Shown here in pieces: positions 60,543-64,000 of a stretch of 64,000 nucleotides of DNA. The DNA is taken from NCBI RefSeq assembly GCF_002150765.1, contig NZ_MUYM01000033.1, positions 33,817 to 97,816 on the forward strand, read 5' to 3'. The stretch comes from Lentzea kentuckyensis. Lineage in GTDB: Bacteria; Actinomycetota; Actinomycetes; Mycobacteriales; Pseudonocardiaceae. Position numbers and translations under genes: made by a program. The notes under the pieces are model-generated. The model ran no database searches, had not been told where the DNA came from, and worked only from the letters and a program-made list of their open reading frames with translations. Within the stretch, counting starts at the first letter, position 1, and each line of letters begins with the position of its first letter.

Positions 60543-61349
60543 TTACAGCTGTGCCTGGATCTGCGTCGCGTAGGTCGAGACGCGGGTGTAGACGCCGGGG
60601 ATGCCGGGGTCGGCGCAGCCATCGCCCCACGACGTGATGCCGATCAGCTTGCCACCGGCCACGAGCGGGCCACCGGAGTCGCCCTGGCAGGTGTCGGTGC
60701 CGCCCTGGGTGTATCCGGCGCACACCATGGCCGTGGCGATGAAGCGGCTGCCGTAGGCGCTGGCGCAGGTGGAGTTGCTGGTCAGCGGCACGGTGGCCTT
60801 GAGCAGGTAGCGCGAGGCCGAACCGCCGGACGAGGTGTCACCCCAGCCGAGGATCGTCGAGCTGGTGCCCGCCGCGTACAGCCCGGTGTCCGCGCTCGTC
60901 GCGAACTTGATCGGGGTCTGCGACAGGTTGCGGTCGAGCGTGAGCACCGACACGTCGTAGCCGCGGGTCACGTCGGTGTAGCTCGGGTGGATCCAGATCT
61001 TCGTGACGCGGGCGACGGTGCCCGCGGTGGAGTTCTTGTCGTCCCGGCCGGCCACGACGCGGACCGCGGAGGCGGAGTCGCCCACGGTGCAGTGCGCGGC
61101 GGTGACGACCTTGTTGGGAGCGACGAGCGTGCCACCGCAGTACTGGAAGCCGCTGCTGGTCGCGAGGTAGACGACCCAGGGGTAGGTGGACGTGCTCGCG
61201 CGCGTGCCGCCCACGACCTGGGTCCCGAACTCACCGTCGGTGGTCGGGGTTGGAGCTGCTTCGGCCACGCTGACGCACGCCATCGACAGCGTCGCCGCTG
61301 CCAGTGCCGCACCCAGCCATGACCGGAGGCGGTGCAGGGTTGCCGCCAT
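60543..61349 (-). CDS. secreted trypsin-like serine protease
   Basis: 268 residues from ATG 61349 (AGGAG six bases upstream). Signal peptide to about residue 33, a short propeptide and VVGGTRAST as the mature end. Catalytic triad: VTAAHC (His), RGYDVSVLTL (Asp), DTCQGDSGGP (Ser), with the Asp of DTCQ giving trypsin specificity (Arg/Lys). Three Cys pairs. Similar to Streptomyces trypsins. Confidence 0.96.
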   Translation of the reverse strand: MAATLHRLRSWLGAALAAATLSMACVSVAEAAPTPTTDGEFGTQVVGGTRASTSTYPWVVYLATSSGFQYCGGTLVAPNKVVTAAHCTVGDSASAVRVVAGRDDKNSTAGTVARVTKIWIHPSYTDVTRGYDVSVLTLDRNLSQTPIKFATSADTGLYAAGTSSTILGWGDTSSGGSASRYLLKATVPLTSNSTCASAYGSRFIATAMVCAGYTQGGTDTCQGDSGGPLVAGGKLIGITSWGDGCADPGIPGVYTRVSTYATQIQAQL

Positions 61350-61519
61350 GATCATCTCCTTGTTCGGTTGTGTCCCCCGGTTGCAGGGCCGGAGGTTGTT
61401 TACAGATCAACAGAGGATTTCGAGACGGGCAAGGGCTGGTCCGCGTAGGCCATTCGGCCGCGCCCACACGCGCGTGATTGGATCGAGCGCGAACAATCCC
61501 GTTCCGAGAGGAAGTTGTG

Positions 61520-61894
61520 ATGGCCCCCACGAAGCCTGAGGTCGACCCGCACGACGGCCCGGCGCCCGCCGACCTGCTGATCGAGGACATCACCGTTGGC
61601 GACGGTGCGGAGGCCACGGCCGGTCAGTTCGTGTCCGTGCACTACGTCGGCGTCTCGCACTCGACCGGCGAGCAGTTCGACGCGTCCTGGGACCGCGGCG
61701 AGGCGTTCCAGTTCCCGCTCGGCGGCGGCCGCGTCATCGCCGGCTGGGACCAGGGTGTTCAGGGCATGAAGGTCGGCGGCCGCCGCAAGCTGGTCATCCC
61801 GCCGCACCTGGGCTACGGCGCGCGCGGCGCCGGCGGCGTGATCAAGCCCAACGAGACGCTGATCTTCGTCGTCGACCTGCTGGGCGTGAACTAG
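61520..61894 (+). CDS. FKBP-type peptidyl-prolyl isomerase
   Basis: 124 residues. GQFVSVHYVGVSHSTGEQFDAS, FPLGGGRVIAGWDQGVQGMKVGGRRKLVIPPHLGYG and NETLIFVVDLLGV are the FKBP core, with Asp, Phe, Trp and Tyr ligand-pocket residues in place. No signal peptide, so a cytoplasmic folding catalyst. ATG 61520 with AGGAAG upstream. Followed by a good terminator. Confidence 0.96.
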   Translation: MAPTKPEVDPHDGPAPADLLIEDITVGDGAEATAGQFVSVHYVGVSHSTGEQFDASWDRGEAFQFPLGGGRVIAGWDQGVQGMKVGGRRKLVIPPHLGYGARGAGGVIKPNETLIFVVDLLGVN

Positions 61895-61907
61895 TCCACA
61901 TGACTTG

Positions 61908-61942
61908 ACGGCGTCCCACTGCTCCGATCGGTGGGACGCCGT
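61908..61942 (+). terminator. terminator after the FKBP gene
   Basis: 12-bp perfect arms ACGGCGTCCCAC / GTGGGACGCCGT with an 11-nt loop, 14 bp past the stop (61894), followed by TTGGT. Confidence 0.88.
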
Positions 61943-62037
61943 TGGTCTGCACGGCCGATTTGACCCGTGGGCGGAACGAGATCGGATCCGGCTGCGTCAT
62001 CCTTTGAGTCCGCTGCCGCTGTGGGAGGGAATAACCG

Positions 62038-62565
62038 GTGCCCGAGGACATCGCCGGGTCCGAGCAGATGCTCGCGAACTGGAACCAGAACATCCAGGAA
62101 CGCGCCGCGCGCTATCAGGAGATGGCGACGCGCGTGCAGGGGATGACGATCTCCGAGCGCTCGCCGGACGGTTCCATCGAGATCCTGGTCGGGTCCAACG
62201 GGATCCTGCAGAACCTCGTGATCAACGAGTCGGCCGCCGGCAAGCGCATGTCCGAGATCAGCGGCGAGATCATGAAGCTGCTGCAGCGCGCGCAGTCCCG
62301 GATTCCCGAACTGCTGCAGGAAGCCATGGCCGAGACCATCGGCACGCAGGACGAGACGGCCAACGTGTTGTTCAACGAGGCCAAGAAGAACTTCCCGGCA
62401 CCGCCCGCGGAAGAGGCCGGTCGCACGCCGTACGACCGCAACGAGATGAACTTCCGAGTCGAGGACGACGCGCCGCCTCCCCCGAGGCCGGCCGCGCCGC
62501 CGCCGCCTCGCCGCCGTCCCCCGTCGGACGACGACGACTTCGGCGGAGAGTCCGTGCTCTCCTGA
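62038..62565 (+). CDS. YbaB/EbfC-like nucleoid-associated protein of a T7SS locus
   Basis: 175 residues from GTG 62038 (GGAGGG upstream). NWNQNIQERAARYQEMATRV, IEILVGSNGILQNLVINESA and the helix AGKRMSEISGEIMKLLQRAQ match the YbaB/EbfC family, members of which are found at type VII secretion loci in actinobacteria. The C-terminal 50 residues are Pro/Asp-rich and disordered. First gene of the EspC-like cluster. Confidence 0.88.
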   Translation: MPEDIAGSEQMLANWNQNIQERAARYQEMATRVQGMTISERSPDGSIEILVGSNGILQNLVINESAAGKRMSEISGEIMKLLQRAQSRIPELLQEAMAETIGTQDETANVLFNEAKKNFPAPPAEEAGRTPYDRNEMNFRVEDDAPPPPRPAAPPPPRRRPPSDDDDFGGESVLS

Positions 62566-62600
62566 TCTTTCTGTCCGCTGCTCGAACTTGAGGGGGCTCG

Positions 62601-62903
62601 ATGTCTTCCGGTTTCCACGTCACGTCGGACGTGTTGGAAGCGCACGCCAAGGCCCTGGAGGGCCTGCACGGGCGGTTGCAGGGAGCGCTGGACGCGGCGA
62701 ACACCGTGTCGATGCCGACCGACGCGTACGGGATCATCTGCCAGCCGTTCCGCATGTTGCTCGACCCCGTTGAGCAGTGGGGCATGAACGCGTTGAAGGG
62801 CGTCGCCGAGGCGATGGACAACACCGCGAAGAAGGTCACCGAGACCGCGAAGCACTACCAAGAGGTCGAGGACCAGATCACCAAGTCGCTGAAGGGCTTC
62901 TGA
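62601..62903 (+). CDS. EspC/WXG100-type secretion target
   Basis: 100 residues of helical hairpin type: SSGFHVTSDVLEAHAKALEGL HGRLQ, CQPFRMLLDPVEQWGMNALKGV and YQEVEDQITKSLKGF. The pattern is that of EspC/ESX-1 secretion-associated proteins exported by type VII systems, probably as a partner of the next protein. ATG 62601 with GAGGGG upstream. Its stop shares a base with the next start (TGATG). Confidence 0.88.
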   Translation: MSSGFHVTSDVLEAHAKALEGLHGRLQGALDAANTVSMPTDAYGIICQPFRMLLDPVEQWGMNALKGVAEAMDNTAKKVTETAKHYQEVEDQITKSLKGF

Positions 62904-64000
62904 TGTCCACACCGAACCCGTTGGTGGCACAGGCCCCGGCAGCGCCGTCCGGTTTCTTCAACGCCGGCACCGGTGACAACGGCTGGGCGACCGGTTTCTC
63001 CATCGCCGACTCCGCGGTCGACGCCTACAAGGGCATCTCCGAGGGCAGCTGGATCGAGGGCGGCCTCGGCGTCGTCGGTCTCGTGGCGGACGCCGCCTCG
63101 ATGGCGATCGACCCGTTCGGCACCCTGCTGTCCTCCGCGGCCTCGTTCCTGATGGAGCACATGCAGCCGTTGAAGGAGGCGCTGGACTGGCTGGCGGGCG
63201 ACCCGCCGGTGATCCAGTCGTACTCCACGACGTGGGGCAACGTCTCGGCCGAGCTCGGAAAGGTCGCCGCGGACTACAAGGCCGCCGTCGACCAGACCGC
63301 GTCGTGGTCGGGCGCCGCCGGTGACGCCTACCGCAAGGCCGCGGGCGAGCAGCTGGACGCGCTGTCCGGCGCCGCCTCCACCGCGGGTTCGGTCGGCACC
63401 GTGGTCGGCGTGATGGGCATGGTCGTCGGGTTCGTGCGCGAGATGGTGCGCGACCTGATCGCCGACTTGGTCGCGAAGCTGATCACGTGGGTCCTCGAAG
63501 CCGTCTTCACGCTGGGCTTCGGCACGCCGGTGATCGTCGCGCAGGCCGTCACCGCGATCTCCAAGTGGGCCACCAGGATCGGCGAGCTGATCCAGAAGCT
63601 CATCAAGACCATCAAGAAGGTCTCGCCGCTGCTGGGCAAGCTGGTCGAGATCTTCACGAAGATCATGAAGGTCGTCGGCAAGCTGGTCGGCAAGGTGACC
63701 GGCCTCGACGTGATCTCCACGAAGTCCATCAAGCCCGGCGGCCTGTTCCACCGCACCGACGCGCCGGACCTCTCGCCTTCTGGCGGGCACGGCTCGCCTT
63801 CGTCTTCGTCCTCCCCGGACAGCTCGCCTTCGTCCACTCCGGACAGCTCGTCGCCGTCGTCCTCCCCCGACAGCTCTCCGTCGTCGCCGTCCTCTCCGGA
63901 CAGCTCTCCGTCTTCGCCGTCCTCGTCGTCGCCCTCTTCGCCTTCGTCGACGCCGGACGCGCCAAGTCCTTCCCGGACACCGGACAGCTCGTCGCCGTCG
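62903..64000 (+). CDS. WXG-domain secreted protein with Ser/Pro/Asp linker, truncated by window
   Basis: 366 codons to the window edge, still open. Residues about 20-130 are a Gly/Ala-rich helical region, SWSGAAGDAYRKAAGEQLDA is a WXG core, and a strongly helical amphipathic/hydrophobic stretch follows (VREMVRDLIADLVAKLITWV, IQKLIKTIKKVSPLLGKLVE). From about residue 292 a linker of repeated SPSSSPDSSP units begins, running to the edge. Such a linker usually leads to a C-terminal toxin or enzyme domain, so this is probably a polymorphic-toxin-type T7SS substrate, but the domain is not in view. ATG overlaps the EspC-like stop. Confidence 0.85.
   Translation, partial: MSTPNPLVAQAPAAPSGFFNAGTGDNGWATGFSIADSAVDAYKGISEGSWIEGGLGVVGLVADAASMAIDPFGTLLSSAASFLMEHMQPLKEALDWLAGDPPVIQSYSTTWGNVSAELGKVAADYKAAVDQTASWSGAAGDAYRKAAGEQLDALSGAASTAGSVGTVVGVMGMVVGFVREMVRDLIADLVAKLITWVLEAVFTLGFGTPVIVAQAVTAISKWATRIGELIQKLIKTIKKVSPLLGKLVEIFTKIMKVVGKLVGKVTGLDVISTKSIKPGGLFHRTDAPDLSPSGGHGSPSSSSSPDSSPSSTPDSSSPSSSPDSSPSSPSSPDSSPSSPSSSSPSSPSSTPDAPSPSRTPDSSSPS

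Noticed and set aside
63780..64000. Repetitive TCGCCTTCG/CCGGACAGC sequence as a DNA repeat array
   Set aside because: It stays in one frame and encodes a Ser/Pro/Asp linker of the WXG protein, so it is coding low-complexity sequence rather than a structural array.

Overview
The window reads as chromosome from a high-GC, filamentous, mycothiol-using actinobacterium, most likely of the Pseudonocardiales (Lentzea/Saccharothrix/Amycolatopsis type). The evidence is very high GC with strong third-position bias, frequent GTG/TTG starts, the rplT-rpmI-infC block followed by a DUF1844 gene, Scr1/DUF397 regulator pairs, a mycothiol-type MDMPI protein, an uvrA with an actinobacterial SOS box, and a type VII secretion (EspC/WXG100/YbaB) locus. 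The genus is inference. There are no rRNA or tRNA genes, integrases, transposases or CRISPR arrays that I can see.

Layout. 1-1510: ribosomal block rplT (cut by the window edge), rpmI and infC, with a structured leader. 1554-3752: DUF1844 gene and a three-gene membrane/coiled-coil operon of unknown role. 3856-10328: two divergent operons for D-amino-acid use (PfkB kinase, IclR, RidA on the minus strand; D-serine-dehydratase-like enzyme, N-acyl-D-amino-acid deacylase, GntP permease on the plus strand) sharing a palindrome-rich intergenic region; the pathway would be deacylation, dehydration to 2-aminoacrylate and RidA clean-up. 10427-15630: GH36 alpha-galactosidase, a three-repeat lipoprotein, and a FAD monooxygenase/TetR pair with twin operators. 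15682-19309: three overlapping VWA-domain membrane genes, the first with an amyloid-like (RHIM-like) motif. 19319-25780: uvrA with its SOS box, MDMPI, acyltransferase and an MBL-fold hydrolase.

25596-29018 is the most unusual stretch. The 3' end of the MBL gene occurs three times (185 bp, 184/185 identical; then a decayed 121-bp copy), separated by foreign-looking cargo: a DUF4143 ATPase in the first interval, and a phage-protein-like remnant plus a PIN/Phd toxin-antitoxin pair in the second. It looks like serial insertion of small cassettes at one gene end, without a visible recombinase.

29023-45788: amidase, flavin reductase/TetR pair, RNase HI with a Cys/His-rich tail, SDR/regulator, a 62-bp dispersed repeat pair, aminotransferase, GyrI-like, ArsR/SRPBCC, a SEFIR/TIR-like protein with a helical tail beside an Scr1/DUF397 pair, methyltransferase, dinB and a NUDIX protein. 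45775-61894: secreted endonuclease, quinone reductase, GNAT, TetR operon, class V aminotransferase, several membrane proteins, beta-propeller, secreted trypsin and FKBP. 62038-64000: start of a type VII secretion-type locus whose last gene has a WXG-like core and a Ser/Pro/Asp-rich linker and runs off the window.
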